DNA of 31,997 nt from PALSA-1336 sp038203095 (GCA_038203095.1 JBBREH010000014.1:1-31997); one strand, 5' to 3'. Numbered from the stretch's first letter, positions 22,725 through 31,330 are shown. Translations and numbers: made by a program. Notes: generated from the sequence alone by a model not told the origin.

Positions 22725-23930
22725 TTATAAAATATTATCCATTAATTTAGTTGAAACATTAATAAACTTCTTCACTTTGCCCTGTTCCAAGCCCTGAATA
22801 GCGGATTCGTTCTGCGAATCGCTACGGGGTAAATATACCAGATCCTCTATCCGAATGCCACCAAGTTTGGGGATATACACTCCCGGTTCAATACTAAATA
22901 CCATACCGTTTTGCAAAACGTCTTTGGAATTAGGCGAAAGATTAGGCAGTTCGTGAATTTCCAAGCCCGTACCGTGACCAAGGGAGTGGATGAAGTATTT
23001 GTCTAAATGTTTTTCGGCTAAAATATTTACGGCTTTTTGGTAAACGTCATTGCCGGTGAGAACTCCCCCTACCCCCTCTTTTAAAAAGAGGGGGGCTCCG
23101 CGGTTTTGCGATGTATTTGCGGAGCCTTCTCCCCTCTTGAGGGGAGATGTCGATTTATCGACAAAGAGGTTGCAAAAATTAATTGACTCATTATACGCCT
23201 TCTCCGCCTGGTTATAGGCCTCTTCTATTTTTTTACTGCCGACTTTTTTTAAAAACACCGTGCGGGTGAAATCCGAACAATAATTTTTATATTTGAAGCC
23301 GAAATCCATAATTATACTTTCACCCGGTTTTAACCTTTTGGCCGATGGTACATGGTGTGGCACTGCGGCATTTGCGCCACTAGCCACAATTGCAGGAAAA
23401 GAAACATCTTGCGCTCCAAATTTTAAGCCGGTAGTTCTAATAAAATCAGCTAATTCTAGCTCTGTAGGGAAGGGTCTAGACCCTTCCCTACGGCGCAATT
23501 TTTGTTTAACCTGTTCAAAAACCCTTTCCACAATTTGCATGCTCTTTCTAACTTTTTCAATTTCATCCGCACCTTTTATTTGCCTCATCTCATCCACGGG
23601 ACTCCGCCTTGGTCCCACTTTTAACTTTTCACTTTTAACCTTTAACTGTATATAGTCCCCTTCCCCATAAGTAAAACCGTACTCAATATCTAAACTCTGA
23701 AAACCTTTTAAATACTTGCCGATATTTTTTAGCCTATCCACTTTTTTTACCCAATCCATTTTTTCTAAACCCGAACCAAAACCCACCACATTTTTCTTTG
23801 TAACCAGCAAATATTCTTCTGCTCGGCAATCAAAAGAACGACCTGTTAAATATAACAAGTTTTCTTTTTTCTTAATTAAAATAGGATTGGTTAATTGTTC
23901 CTTTAATTTGGCAAGTCTTTCAAAATTCAT
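22725..23930 (-). CDS. pepP: Xaa-Pro aminopeptidase (M24 family) with four repeat insertions
   Basis: Removes N-terminal residues before proline; the pita-bread fold uses two metal ions. 401 residues, all five metal ligands present: Asp209, Asp220 (MDFGFKYKNYCSDFTRT), His319 (LGHGTG), Glu348 (SIEPG) and Glu362 (RIEDL). Four stretches look repeat-derived: LKVKSEKLKV (about 96-105), RRREGSRPF (146-154), residues about 259-291 rich in Pro/Gly/Lys, and PRSDSQNESAIQGLEQ (368-383). All are in frame and in surface regions between secondary elements. Symbol given by family, and another proline-dipeptidase role is possible. Confidence 0.9.
   Translation of the reverse strand: MNFERLAKLKEQLTNPILIKKKENLLYLTGRSFDCRAEEYLLVTKKNVVGFGSGLEKMDWVKKVDRLKNIGKYLKGFQSLDIEYGFTYGEGDYIQLKVKSEKLKVGPRRSPVDEMRQIKGADEIEKVRKSMQIVERVFEQVKQKLRRREGSRPFPTELELADFIRTTGLKFGAQDVSFPAIVASGANAAVPHHVPSAKRLKPGESIIMDFGFKYKNYCSDFTRTVFLKKVGSKKIEEAYNQAEKAYNESINFCNLFVDKSTSPLKRGEGSANTSQNRGAPLFLKEGVGGVLTGNDVYQKAVNILAEKHLDKYFIHSLGHGTGLEIHELPNLSPNSKDVLQNGMVFSIEPGVYIPKLGGIRIEDLVYLPRSDSQNESAIQGLEQGKVKKFINVSTKLMDNIL
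22797..22835. repeat. Palindrome inserted near pepP C-terminus
   Basis: AGCGGATTCG/CGAATCGCT hairpin with a TTCTG loop, in frame. Confidence 0.5.
23060..23160. repeat. GC-rich double palindrome inserted in pepP
   Basis: CCCCCTCTTTT/AAAAGAGGGGG and CTCCCCTCTTGAGGGGAG hairpins with a GCTCCGC/GCGGAGC pair between. Same style as the nfo and 1507-1557 elements; encodes about 33 residues in frame. Confidence 0.7.
23462..23493. repeat. Palindrome inserted in pepP, same family as in tsaC
   Basis: Near-perfect palindrome CCGTAGGG...CCCTACGG type around GGGTCTAGACCC. About 28 of 32 bases match 10031-10063. Confidence 0.78.
23616..23648. repeat. AACTTTTAACTTTTCAC microrepeat in pepP
   Basis: Third copy family member with 16025-16057 and 27444-27478; encodes LKVKSEKLKV. 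Confidence 0.75.
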
Positions 23931-23950
23931 TGCTATTTATTACCAATAAC

Positions 23951-24250
23951 TTAGTAGACTCTGTCGGATTTATATTCTTCCGGCAAACCTTTATACATTA
24001 TTTCCATTTCGATGACATTTACTTCAATCGTAAAGTCCAAGTCATCAAGCATTGTAGGATTTATTTTAAATAATAAAACAGCTGAACAAAAATCAGCGAG
24101 ATTCCGATAGGCCAGTTCTTTTTCTTCTTCCAGTTTTTTACTTTTATCAGTCGGCCTTAACCACTGCGTCTGTATTCTTTCAGCATGGGGTATTAAAAAC
24201 TCTATTCTTTCCTTTAAGGTTCTGCCCTGACTTTCCTGTGTCTCTCCCAT
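23951..24250 (-). CDS. Small helical protein, 99 aa
   Basis: Unrecognised, charged, helical; ERIEFLIPHAERIQTQWLR and an acidic second half (LDDLDFTIEVNVIEMEI). Lies 20 bases before pepP. No membrane segment. It resembles the other orphans of this stretch in size and composition, but I could not align them convincingly. Confidence 0.55.
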   Translation of the reverse strand: MGETQESQGRTLKERIEFLIPHAERIQTQWLRPTDKSKKLEEEKELAYRNLADFCSAVLLFKINPTMLDDLDFTIEVNVIEMEIMYKGLPEEYKSDRVY

Positions 24251-24294
24251 ATAAGTTTAAAAAATTACAAAAATAAATCCTCATTCGCTCCGGC

Positions 24295-24492
24295 TTATTC
24301 TAGCCTCCGGTTACATTTTTTGCGCTGTGATTCAAACAAAGTTCCACGCGCCTGAATATCATACAAATTCATAAGTACTTCCTGCGCATCGTTGCGAATT
24401 GTGTTATACACCGGCAAAGTTAAAACATACTTGCTTAAGCAGTCTATGGCTGCAGTAACTTTTTGTGGGTCTGTATTTATTTGGTCTTCCAT
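24295..24492 (-). CDS. Small protein, 65 aa
   Basis: Starts at ATG 24492 (MEDQINTDPQ), with AAGG six bases upstream; a start eight codons earlier lacks a site. Helical, Cys/Arg-rich C-terminus (QRKKCNRRLE). No family recognised. Confidence 0.55.
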   Translation of the reverse strand: MEDQINTDPQKVTAAIDCLSKYVLTLPVYNTIRNDAQEVLMNLYDIQARGTLFESQRKKCNRRLE

Positions 24493-24525
24493 ATAAACCT
24501 TGTTAAAAATTATCATTAGCAGTTG

Positions 24526-24809
24526 CTATTCAACTCTAATTGCCTGTTGAACCCTATTCTCAATTGCAATAATTTCTTCTTCTGTAATTTCTCTCCCTTG
24601 CTTAATTTTTAATTGCATTTCCGTAACTTCATCTATCGCTCTACCTATTCCAAAATTACCTGTTGCCATACTTGGTCTTAAGGCCTCTAAAAGAGAGCTT
24701 AGCCTTGCTTGTGCCTCTACTGGCCTTAGAATCCGCCATACTCGCTCATAATTTTATATTTAATGGTTTTAAAAAAAATCTTTAATCCCCCAACTTCACT
24801 CTCAGCCAT
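24526..24809 (-). pseudogene. Possible broken small gene, two frames
   Basis: One frame opens at ATG 24809 (MAESEVGGLKIFFK) and stops at 24726. A second frame, open from about 24745 with no start codon until ATG 24669 (MATGNFGIGRAIDE), runs to TAG 24526. The second frame before its ATG still looks protein-like (RILRPVEAQARLSSLLEALR), so the two may be pieces of one gene joined by a frameshift near 24735-24755. Alternatively they are a 27-aa and a 47-aa gene. Composition matches the helical orphans nearby. Confidence 0.4.
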
Positions 24810-24907
24810 TTTATAAAATTGCGGACGCGCAGAGTTAAACAATAGATATTTTCTATGATACCATAGACTGCAAAAATATAAAACAACGTGGCAATTTTAA
24901 GCTTTGC

Positions 24908-25702
24908 CTATTCTCTACGTTTACCTTTTGCCTTAGACTTGTACATATCACTATCAGCTCTCTCAATTGTGGCATTTAGGTCGTCTGAATTTTCCACCAT
25001 TGCCATCCCCACACTTGCTGTTAATGTTTGTGTTTCATTAGAATCTAAATTTTTCATAAATTCGCTCTTTACATAAGGGTCACTAAATCCGTTTTTTGGA
25101 AATAAGTCTTTAATTTTCTCTAATAATTCATTATTTACTTCGTCTGCGGATACAAAAGCCCCAAACTCATCTCCTCCTAACCTGCCTACTACCCCTTTAT
25201 CCCCAATAATATCTTTCAACGCCTTGGCCAAAGCTTGCAAGGCTCTATTCCCGGCCGGGTGCCCCAAGTTATCATTTATAGGCTTAAACTCATTCGCGTC
25301 AATTAAAATATAAATTCCTTTTTTTCCATTTTTAATTAATTCGTTTTGGACGGCCTTCGCAAAACCTTTTGGATTTAATACTTGAGTCAGCTGGTCTGTA
25401 TTACCTTCGGTTTCTAATTCTGCGGCGTACCTGGTTTGATTTTCTTCGCGTGTTTGATACGCGGCTAAAGAAATTTCTGCCAATAAAACTTTTCGTTCTA
25501 ATTCCCTAATGGATAACCTATCTTCTTTTCGTTGATTCCGCAATAACTCAACCAAAGCTGCAGAGGCGGCTAACCGTAATTCCAAACCGATTTTTTCATT
25601 ACCCAATTCCTCAATTCTGACCTTCGAAGCATAATGAAATGCCTTAATTGTCGCCAAGCTTTCCACTTGCTCACCGGAATTATATTCTGATTCTGCTCCC
25701 AT
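24908..25702 (-). CDS. GGDEF-domain protein, probable diguanylate cyclase
   Basis: 264 residues. A coiled-coil N-terminal half (about 25-100) precedes a GGDEF domain: DQLTQVLNPKGFAKA, YILIDANEFKPINDNLGH, and RLGGDEFGAF with the signature at 176-180 intact. Metal and substrate residues fit an active enzyme making cyclic di-GMP from GTP. The RxxD inhibitory site upstream of the signature is absent (Asp168 is present, the Arg is not). No sensor domain and no membrane helix. It starts four bases after the glyS stop, so it is made with glycyl-tRNA synthetase. Confidence 0.88.
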   Translation of the reverse strand: MGAESEYNSGEQVESLATIKAFHYASKVRIEELGNEKIGLELRLAASAALVELLRNQRKEDRLSIRELERKVLLAEISLAAYQTREENQTRYAAELETEGNTDQLTQVLNPKGFAKAVQNELIKNGKKGIYILIDANEFKPINDNLGHPAGNRALQALAKALKDIIGDKGVVGRLGGDEFGAFVSADEVNNELLEKIKDLFPKNGFSDPYVKSEFMKNLDSNETQTLTASVGMAMVENSDDLNATIERADSDMYKSKAKGKRRE

Positions 25703-25706
25703 AAAA

Positions 25707-27005
25707 TTAAAGTCTTCCTTGGATATAATTTTTTAATTCTTCAATCTTCACCCTCGGCTGTTCTTTAGTGTCGCGGTCGCGTACGGTTACACAACCATCT
25801 TTTTCTATAGTGTCAAAGTCAACCGTAATACAAAACGGCGTACCAATTTCGTCCTGGCTATAGTAACGCTTGCCCACGTTGCCGCGGTCGTCCCAGGCTA
25901 CGCTAAAATCTTTACGTAGATGATCGTAAATCTCCCGCGCTTTCGCCACTAATTCCGGTTTATTTTTAAGCAACGGAAAAACTGCTACCTTGTAAGGCGC
26001 GAGCTTTGCGGGTAGTGCTAAAAATACACGGTCAGCCTCTTCGCGATAAGCAGAGCATAATACTGCCAAAAATGTTCGGTTAACTCCCCAAGTAGGCTCT
26101 ATAACATGCGGTAAAAACTTTTCATTAGTTTGCGGATCCATATATTCCAAACTTGCCCCTGACATTTTTTGATGCTGAGAAAGGTCGTAATCGGCCCGAT
26201 ATGCCAAACCGTAAAGCTCTTTTTGACCAAAGGGGAATTTATATTCCGTGTCCACACTGCGCTTGCTGTAATGTGCCCTATCCGCCTCCGGGATTTCCAC
26301 AAAAACCGAATTTTCAAAAATCCCGACTTCTTTAAGCCACTCTTTTTGTTCATTCAGCCAATACTCAAACCACTTTTCCCACTCCCCCGGTTTAACAAAA
26401 TATTCAATTTCCATTTGTTCAAACTCCCGAGTGCGAAAAATAAAATTGCCCGGAGTAATTTCGTTCCTAAAAGCCGGACCAATTTGCGCAATACCAAACG
26501 GTAGTTGTTTTCTGGTCGTATCAAGCACATTTTTAAAATTAACAAACATCCCTTGCGCGGTTTCGGGGCGCAAATAAACTGTAGATTTTTCGTCGTCTAC
26601 CGGACCAAGGTTGGTTTTAAACATCATATTAAACTGCTTAACTTCCGTAAAAGCATTTTTCTTACAGTTTGGACAAGGAGCTGTAATGTCTATTTGGTCA
26701 GCGCGGTATCTTTCGTGGCAATTCTTACATTCCACCATTGGGTCGTTAAACGCGGTTACGTGTCCGCTTGCCTGCCAAACTTTTGGATTCATAATTAAAG
26801 CCGCGTCTATACCCACCATATCGTCCCGGCCCTGCACAAACCTTTTCCACCAAAATTGTTTTATGTTATTTTTCAGCTCCACACCCAAAGGCCCATAGTC
26901 CCAAGAGTTAGCCAAACCACCATAAATTTCCGAACCAGGAAAGACAAACCCACGGCGTTTGCATAAACTCACTATTTTATCCATTAAATTTTCTTCTGTG
27001 TTCAT
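25707..27005 (-). CDS. glyS: Glycyl-tRNA synthetase (alpha2 type)
   Basis: 432 residues, class II. Motifs: SCKRRGFVFPGSEIYGGL-type N-terminus, a zinc-type pair CKNCHERY/CPNC, YLRPETAQGMFVNF (motif 2 area), QIGPAFRNEITP, FEQMEIEYF, and a C-terminal anticodon-binding domain with VGKRYYSQDEIGTPFC. This is the single-chain GlyRS of many bacteria and archaea/eukaryotes, not the alpha2beta2 form. Own promoter at 27088-27117, about 75-nt leader. Confidence 0.96.
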   Translation of the reverse strand: MNTEENLMDKIVSLCKRRGFVFPGSEIYGGLANSWDYGPLGVELKNNIKQFWWKRFVQGRDDMVGIDAALIMNPKVWQASGHVTAFNDPMVECKNCHERYRADQIDITAPCPNCKKNAFTEVKQFNMMFKTNLGPVDDEKSTVYLRPETAQGMFVNFKNVLDTTRKQLPFGIAQIGPAFRNEITPGNFIFRTREFEQMEIEYFVKPGEWEKWFEYWLNEQKEWLKEVGIFENSVFVEIPEADRAHYSKRSVDTEYKFPFGQKELYGLAYRADYDLSQHQKMSGASLEYMDPQTNEKFLPHVIEPTWGVNRTFLAVLCSAYREEADRVFLALPAKLAPYKVAVFPLLKNKPELVAKAREIYDHLRKDFSVAWDDRGNVGKRYYSQDEIGTPFCITVDFDTIEKDGCVTVRDRDTKEQPRVKIEELKNYIQGRL

Positions 27006-27087
27006 ATATTAAATAATTTTCTTATTTCAATTTTTCAAACTAATATGACCAAATATAGGACTTTAAAAAATTTAAGAATATATTACA

Positions 27088-27117
27088 ATTATAGCAGATT
27101 TAAGCTGATTTTTGCAA
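27088..27117 (-). promoter_or_regulatory. glyS promoter
   Basis: TTGCAA (27117-27112), 18-base spacer, extended -10 TGCTATAAT with TATAAT at 27093-27088. Start near 27081. Confidence 0.7.
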
Positions 27118-27131
27118 TTATTTAACGAATA

Positions 27132-27166
27132 CAAAAATCCCCTTGATGGCTGCCATCAAGGGGATT
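27132..27166 (-). terminator. tgt terminator
   Basis: Fifteen-base perfect arms AATCCCCTTGATGGC/GCCATCAAGGGGATT with a one-base centre, then TTTTTG on the minus strand. It overlaps the tgt stop codon and isolates glyS from tgt. Confidence 0.88.
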
Positions 27167-28343
27167 ACTTCTCAGTTTTATGCTCATAATAGCTTTTTAC
27201 CATCTCATCAAAATAATCATACTGAATGGCTTTGCGGATTTTGCCCATTAAATTGAGGTAAAATTTCAGGTTGTGCATAGTGGCTAGGCGAATAGCCAAA
27301 GGCTCGCCGGTGGCAAACAGATGGCGGAGATAGGCTTTGGTGTGGTTAAGGCATAAGTAACAATCACAGGCGCTGTCTATTGTGGTAAAATCTTCTTTAA
27401 ACTGCTCATTTTGGATGTTAATTGTGGTGTAGCCTTCTACTACCGACTTTTCACTTTTCACTTTTAACTTTTGACTTATATACAATCTCCCATGTCTTGC
27501 TTCCCTGGTTGGAATTACGCAGTCAAAAGTATCACAGCCACGCGCCACTGCCTGCACAATATTGAAAGGCGTACCCACACCAAGCAGATGCTTAGGGGAA
27601 GTTTCGGGTAAGTGTGGAATAGAAGCTTCCACGGCCAGCATCATTTCTTTGTGCGGCTCTCCTACTGCCACTCCGCCAATAGCGAATGCTTCAAAACCTA
27701 AAGCTACCATATCCAGAGCCGATTGTTTTCGTAAATCCGGAAAACTGGCGCCCTGAACAATTCCCCAAAGTTTTTGCCCGGGGTTAATTGGGTCGCCGTC
27801 TATAATTATTTTTTGAAACTCTTTTATAGCGCGTTCTGCCCAACGTTTAGTAAGCGCGATAGATTCCTTACTTCGCTCATACTCAAACGGATAGCCGGGA
27901 AAATCGTCCAAAATTAAAGCTATGTCACTACCTAAATTAGCCTGGATATCCACGCTTTTTTCCGGGCTTAAAATTTCTGTGCGGCCGTCTAAGTCAAACT
28001 GAAAAGTTACGCCCGCTTCCATAACTTTACGCATTTTAGATAACGAAAAAACCTGGAAGCCCCCGCTGTCCGTAAAAATCGGCCCCTTCCAGTTCATAAA
28101 ACTATGCAATCCTCCGGCCTTATAAATTAGCCCGTCCCCCGGCCGTTGCCACAAATGGTAAGTATTAGCCAAAACAATTTCCGCGCCCCAAAACTTTAAT
28201 TCCTCCGCCGTCACGCTTTTAACCGCCCCCTTCGTCCCAATAGGCAAAAACGCCGGCGTATGAATATCCCCGTGCGCGGTATGAATTACCCCGTTTCTGG
28301 CTTTAGACGTTTCGTCTTTTTTTAGTATGTCAAAGTAAGACAT
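27165..28343 (-). CDS. tgt: tRNA-guanine (queuine/preQ1) transglycosylase
   Basis: Exchanges G34 in tRNAs for a 7-deazaguanine base. 392 residues, TIM barrel. Motifs: FTDSGGFQVFSL (catalytic Asp), GIVQGASFPDLR, AIGGVAVGEP, CDTFDCVIPTREARHG (nucleophile Asp), and a zinc site CDCYLCLNHTKAYLRHL. One in-frame repeat insertion, QKLKVKSEKSVVEG (27444-27478), sits after the RHGRLYIS strand. No queuosine-synthesis gene is seen in the window, so the base may be scavenged. Confidence 0.96.
   Translation of the reverse strand: MSYFDILKKDETSKARNGVIHTAHGDIHTPAFLPIGTKGAVKSVTAEELKFWGAEIVLANTYHLWQRPGDGLIYKAGGLHSFMNWKGPIFTDSGGFQVFSLSKMRKVMEAGVTFQFDLDGRTEILSPEKSVDIQANLGSDIALILDDFPGYPFEYERSKESIALTKRWAERAIKEFQKIIIDGDPINPGQKLWGIVQGASFPDLRKQSALDMVALGFEAFAIGGVAVGEPHKEMMLAVEASIPHLPETSPKHLLGVGTPFNIVQAVARGCDTFDCVIPTREARHGRLYISQKLKVKSEKSVVEGYTTINIQNEQFKEDFTTIDSACDCYLCLNHTKAYLRHLFATGEPLAIRLATMHNLKFYLNLMGKIRKAIQYDYFDEMVKSYYEHKTEK
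27444..27478. repeat. AACTTTTCACTTTTAAC microrepeat in tgt
   Basis: Same family as 16025-16057 and 23616-23648. Confidence 0.75.
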
Positions 28344-28364
28344 TAATTTAAATTTTTTGCTATT

Positions 28365-28538
28365 TTATCTCCAGTCCCGAATAATAATTGAGCGGCCTTT
28401 TAAAATAACTTTTAGCTTTTGCTTTTCTTTCCATTTAAGTTTGGCAACATACTCCACCGGCAAAGTAACGCAAAAACTGGCTTTGCCCACGCGGGTAAGC
28501 TTTCTAATGTCTTTATCTTTATAACTTTTATTTGCCAT
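28365..28538 (-). CDS. AbrB/MazE-like DNA-binding protein
   Basis: 57 residues from ATG 28538 (MANKSYKDK); the frame is open 14 codons further without support. KLTRVGKASFCVTLPVEYVAKLKWKEKQKLKVIL matches the swapped-hairpin AbrB pattern (RxGKaSxxVTLP). Could be an antitoxin-type regulator or a stand-alone repressor. No toxin gene is adjacent. Precedes tgt by 21 bases. Confidence 0.7.
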   Translation of the reverse strand: MANKSYKDKDIRKLTRVGKASFCVTLPVEYVAKLKWKEKQKLKVILKGRSIIIRDWR

Positions 28539-28588
28539 GTAAGTAAATGGGTAAGGAATTATGTAAGGAATTTTCGCCAAAATTGTTT

Positions 28589-28616
28589 ACGCCAGACGTA
28601 GGCTAGTCAACCTCTG
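28589..28616. repeat. GCCAGA...TCTGGC palindromic repeat
   Basis: CGCCAGACGTAGGCTAGTCAACCTCTGGC region; an imperfect palindrome in the gap upstream of the AbrB-like gene, in the style of the other repeats. Confidence 0.45.
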
Positions 28617-28655
28617 GCTGAGATCTGCCTTTGAAGGAAATTATACATCAAGTAT

Positions 28656-28687
28656 AACAAAACAGCGCCCCGTTGCCCAGGCGCTGT
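28656..28687 (-). terminator. Intrinsic terminator after the pnp unit
   Basis: ACAGCGCC/GGCGCTGT stem (28687-28680/28669-28662) with a ten-base loop, then TTTGTT on the minus strand. Ends the pnp and 113-aa gene transcript. Confidence 0.75.
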
Positions 28688-28695
28688 TTAAAATT

Positions 28696-29037
28696 TTAAT
28701 TTTTTTTTGGTAACTCAGAACGAACTCTTGCCAAATCATTTTTCCAATCTTTTGATTCGCCAACTAAATCGGCGACCCCACTGCTAACCTTGGCCTGATT
28801 CCTAAAAAACTTCGTAACTTCTGCCTGGGATGCCCCACTTTCTATAAGAGTTCTGATCTGTTCACCAATTATAATAGCAGCTTCTGGATTGCGTTTTGCA
28901 AGAATTAAAAAGTCTTTAACGCTAATCCCCGAAGACACAAACTCTTTCACAAAACTCGGGCGCAAACCTGTTGACCCAGCGCCTTCTGGTTTATCACCAT
29001 AATGCATTCGCTCAAACGATCCAGGCTCTGTTGACAT
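28696..29037 (-). CDS. Small protein, 113 aa
   Basis: Unrecognised soluble protein with a flexible N-terminus and helical rest (SSGISVKDFLILAKRNPEAA, ESGASQAEVTKFFRN). Follows pnp by 16 bases and ends at a terminator. Not clearly linked to RNA decay. Confidence 0.65.
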   Translation of the reverse strand: MSTEPGSFERMHYGDKPEGAGSTGLRPSFVKEFVSSGISVKDFLILAKRNPEAAIIIGEQIRTLIESGASQAEVTKFFRNQAKVSSGVADLVGESKDWKNDLARVRSELPKKN

Positions 29038-29053
29038 AAATTTAAAAATTTAA

Positions 29054-31300
29054 TTACCTATCAAAATTTCTTCGTGGGGGTCTGCCGCCGCCACCGTGAC
29101 CACCGCCAAAGCTGGGTTTGCGAGGACCGCGATCGAAACTACCCATGGAAGCTCCGGCGGCCAGTTGTTCCTGTGTTGCGGCGGGTGCAAAAGGTTTGTG
29201 GGTTAGGTTAATTCTGCCTTGGTCGTCTATTTCTGAAACCTGAACTTTCATTGTGTCGCCAATTTTGCAAACGTCTTCCACTTTATTAACACGGTAGTTG
29301 GCTAATTGAGAAATATGCACAAGGCCATCTTTGCCCGGCAAGACTTCTACAAAAGCGCCAAAGTCCATAAGTCTAACAACTTTGCCTTCGTAAATTTCCC
29401 CGGCTTCTACTTCTTTTACAATATTATGAATCCATTCAACGGCTTTTTTGGCACTCTCAGCGTCGGTAGAGGTAACCATGACTAAACCGTCATCTTCTAT
29501 ATCTATTTTTACACCCGGACAGCTGGCAATAATTTCGTTAATTACTTTACCACCACTACCAATAACTTCGCGAATTTTGTCCGGCTTAATCATAAAGCTG
29601 GTAATGCGTGGCGCATAAGGAGAAAGATCGGCTCTTGGAGTAGCAATAGCCTCTTTCATTTTGGAAATAATATGAATACGGGCCGGCTTGGCTTCCTGCA
29701 AAGCCTGTGCCAAAATGTCAGCGCTAAGGCCTTTAAGCTTCATATCCAATTGCAAAGCGGTAACGCCCGTTTCACTGCCGGTAACTTTAAAGTCCATATG
29801 ACCGTTAAAATCTTCAATACCGGCAATGTCGGTCAAAACTTTAAATTTAGAAGTATCGGTTTCATCCATAACCAAACCCATGGCGCAACCGCCAATAACA
29901 CTGGTAATTGGCACACCGGCATCCATTAAAGCTAAAGTCGAACCACAAGTGGAAGCCATAGAAGTTGAACCGTTGGAAGACATAATTTCGCTAACAAGGC
30001 GCATGGTGTATGGAAAGTCCGTTTGAGCAGGCAAAACAACTTCAACCGCGCGTTCAGCCAGCATACCGTGACCAATTTCGCGGCGACCGGCTCCTCTTAA
30101 AGGCGCAACTTCGCCCACGCTGTAGCCGGGCATATTGTAGTGATGAATATAACGCTTGGTTCTGCCTTCCACAGGGTCTTCCATTCCGTCCAAACTTTGT
30201 TCGTCACCTTTACTGCCCAAAGTCACAACTGTTAAGGCTTGAGTTTCACCGCGAGTAAACAAAGCACTGCCGTGTGTACGCGGCAAAATTCCAACTTCGC
30301 AGGTAATAGGACGGGTTTCGTTCAATTTTCTGCCGTCAACTCTACGCTCTTTGGTTAATATTTGATGTTGTTGATATTTTTTAAGCAGTTTGTCGATTGC
30401 CTTTGCAGAATCCTTCTCTATATTTACGCCTTCAATTTCAACCAAGGCCAGCTTTACCGCTACGGAAATTTCTTTAATTAGCGCTTTCATCTTAACTTCC
30501 CGCTCTTCTTTGCTCTTAACATAAATTGCGGCTTCAACTTTATCATCGGTCAAAAGATCTTTTACTTTTGCCATAACAAGATCATTTGGTTTTACAATTA
30601 TTGGTGCCGATTTTGCCTTGCCAACTTGCTTTGCAAAATCTAACTGGCACTTTACCAAGGTACCCAAAAATGGCTGGGCGAATTTAATACCTTCTATAAT
30701 TTCCTCTTCTGTCACCAGCTTTGCGCCCATTTCCACCATAATAATATGCTCGCCTGTACCGCAAACTATTAAGTCCATGGTAGATGCCAAAGATTGTTCG
30801 TGGGTGGGATTGATAATGTATTTGCCGTCAATTTTACCTACGCGCACGCCGGCTACTGGCCCGTCAAACGGCACATTGGAAATGGCTAAGGCCATAGATG
30901 CGGCGTTGACTGCCAACATATCGGGTTCGTTAACGCCGTCTATACATAAAACCATAGCAGTTAACTGCACATCGTTTCTCATCCCGTCCGGAAAAAGAGG
31001 TCTTAAAGTTCGGTCTATAACCCGGCCTTTTAAAATGGCGTCGTCGGTCGCGCGACCTTCACGCTTTATCCAGCGGCTGCCTTTAATTTTGCCCGCGGCG
31101 TAAAGGCGTTCTTCGTAATCCAAAAGTAAAGGGAAAAAATCTATCCCCTCTCTGGCCTTGTCATTCATTATAGTAGTGGCTAAAACTACAGTGTCCCCCA
31201 CGCGCGCTAAAACAGCTCCACTAGCTTGACCGGCTAATTTGCCGGTTTCAAATGTAAAATCACTCTCACCTATCTTACAGGAGATTTTTTTTAATTCCAT
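29054..31300 (-). CDS. pnp: Polynucleotide phosphorylase
   Basis: 3'-5' phosphorolytic exoribonuclease of mRNA decay. 748 residues with the family order: RNase PH domain 1 (about 1-220), an alpha-helical linker, RNase PH domain 2 (about 315-545; motifs FTRGETQAL and EIMSSNGSTSMA), KH domain (IREVIGSGGKVINEI) and S1 domain (GEIYEGKVVRLMDFGAFVE). It ends in a Gly/Arg-rich tail (PSFGGGHGGGGRPPRRNF), likely an RNA-binding extension. SD AAGGA precedes ATG 31300. The leader contains a hairpin (31331-31369) and could be autoregulated as in other pnp genes. Confidence 0.97.
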   Translation of the reverse strand: MELKKISCKIGESDFTFETGKLAGQASGAVLARVGDTVVLATTIMNDKAREGIDFFPLLLDYEERLYAAGKIKGSRWIKREGRATDDAILKGRVIDRTLRPLFPDGMRNDVQLTAMVLCIDGVNEPDMLAVNAASMALAISNVPFDGPVAGVRVGKIDGKYIINPTHEQSLASTMDLIVCGTGEHIIMVEMGAKLVTEEEIIEGIKFAQPFLGTLVKCQLDFAKQVGKAKSAPIIVKPNDLVMAKVKDLLTDDKVEAAIYVKSKEEREVKMKALIKEISVAVKLALVEIEGVNIEKDSAKAIDKLLKKYQQHQILTKERRVDGRKLNETRPITCEVGILPRTHGSALFTRGETQALTVVTLGSKGDEQSLDGMEDPVEGRTKRYIHHYNMPGYSVGEVAPLRGAGRREIGHGMLAERAVEVVLPAQTDFPYTMRLVSEIMSSNGSTSMASTCGSTLALMDAGVPITSVIGGCAMGLVMDETDTSKFKVLTDIAGIEDFNGHMDFKVTGSETGVTALQLDMKLKGLSADILAQALQEAKPARIHIISKMKEAIATPRADLSPYAPRITSFMIKPDKIREVIGSGGKVINEIIASCPGVKIDIEDDGLVMVTSTDAESAKKAVEWIHNIVKEVEAGEIYEGKVVRLMDFGAFVEVLPGKDGLVHISQLANYRVNKVEDVCKIGDTMKVQVSEIDDQGRINLTHKPFAPAATQEQLAAGASMGSFDRGPRKPSFGGGHGGGGRPPRRNFDR

Positions 31301-31330
31301 TGAACTTTCCTTTTGTTTCAGAGTGATTCG

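Noticed and set aside
1500..28620. CRISPR array
   Set aside because: The dispersed palindromes are not regularly spaced, have no unique spacers and no cas gene is nearby.
30618..31103. 161-aa plus-strand frame
   Set aside because: Antisense shadow of the first RNase PH domain of pnp.
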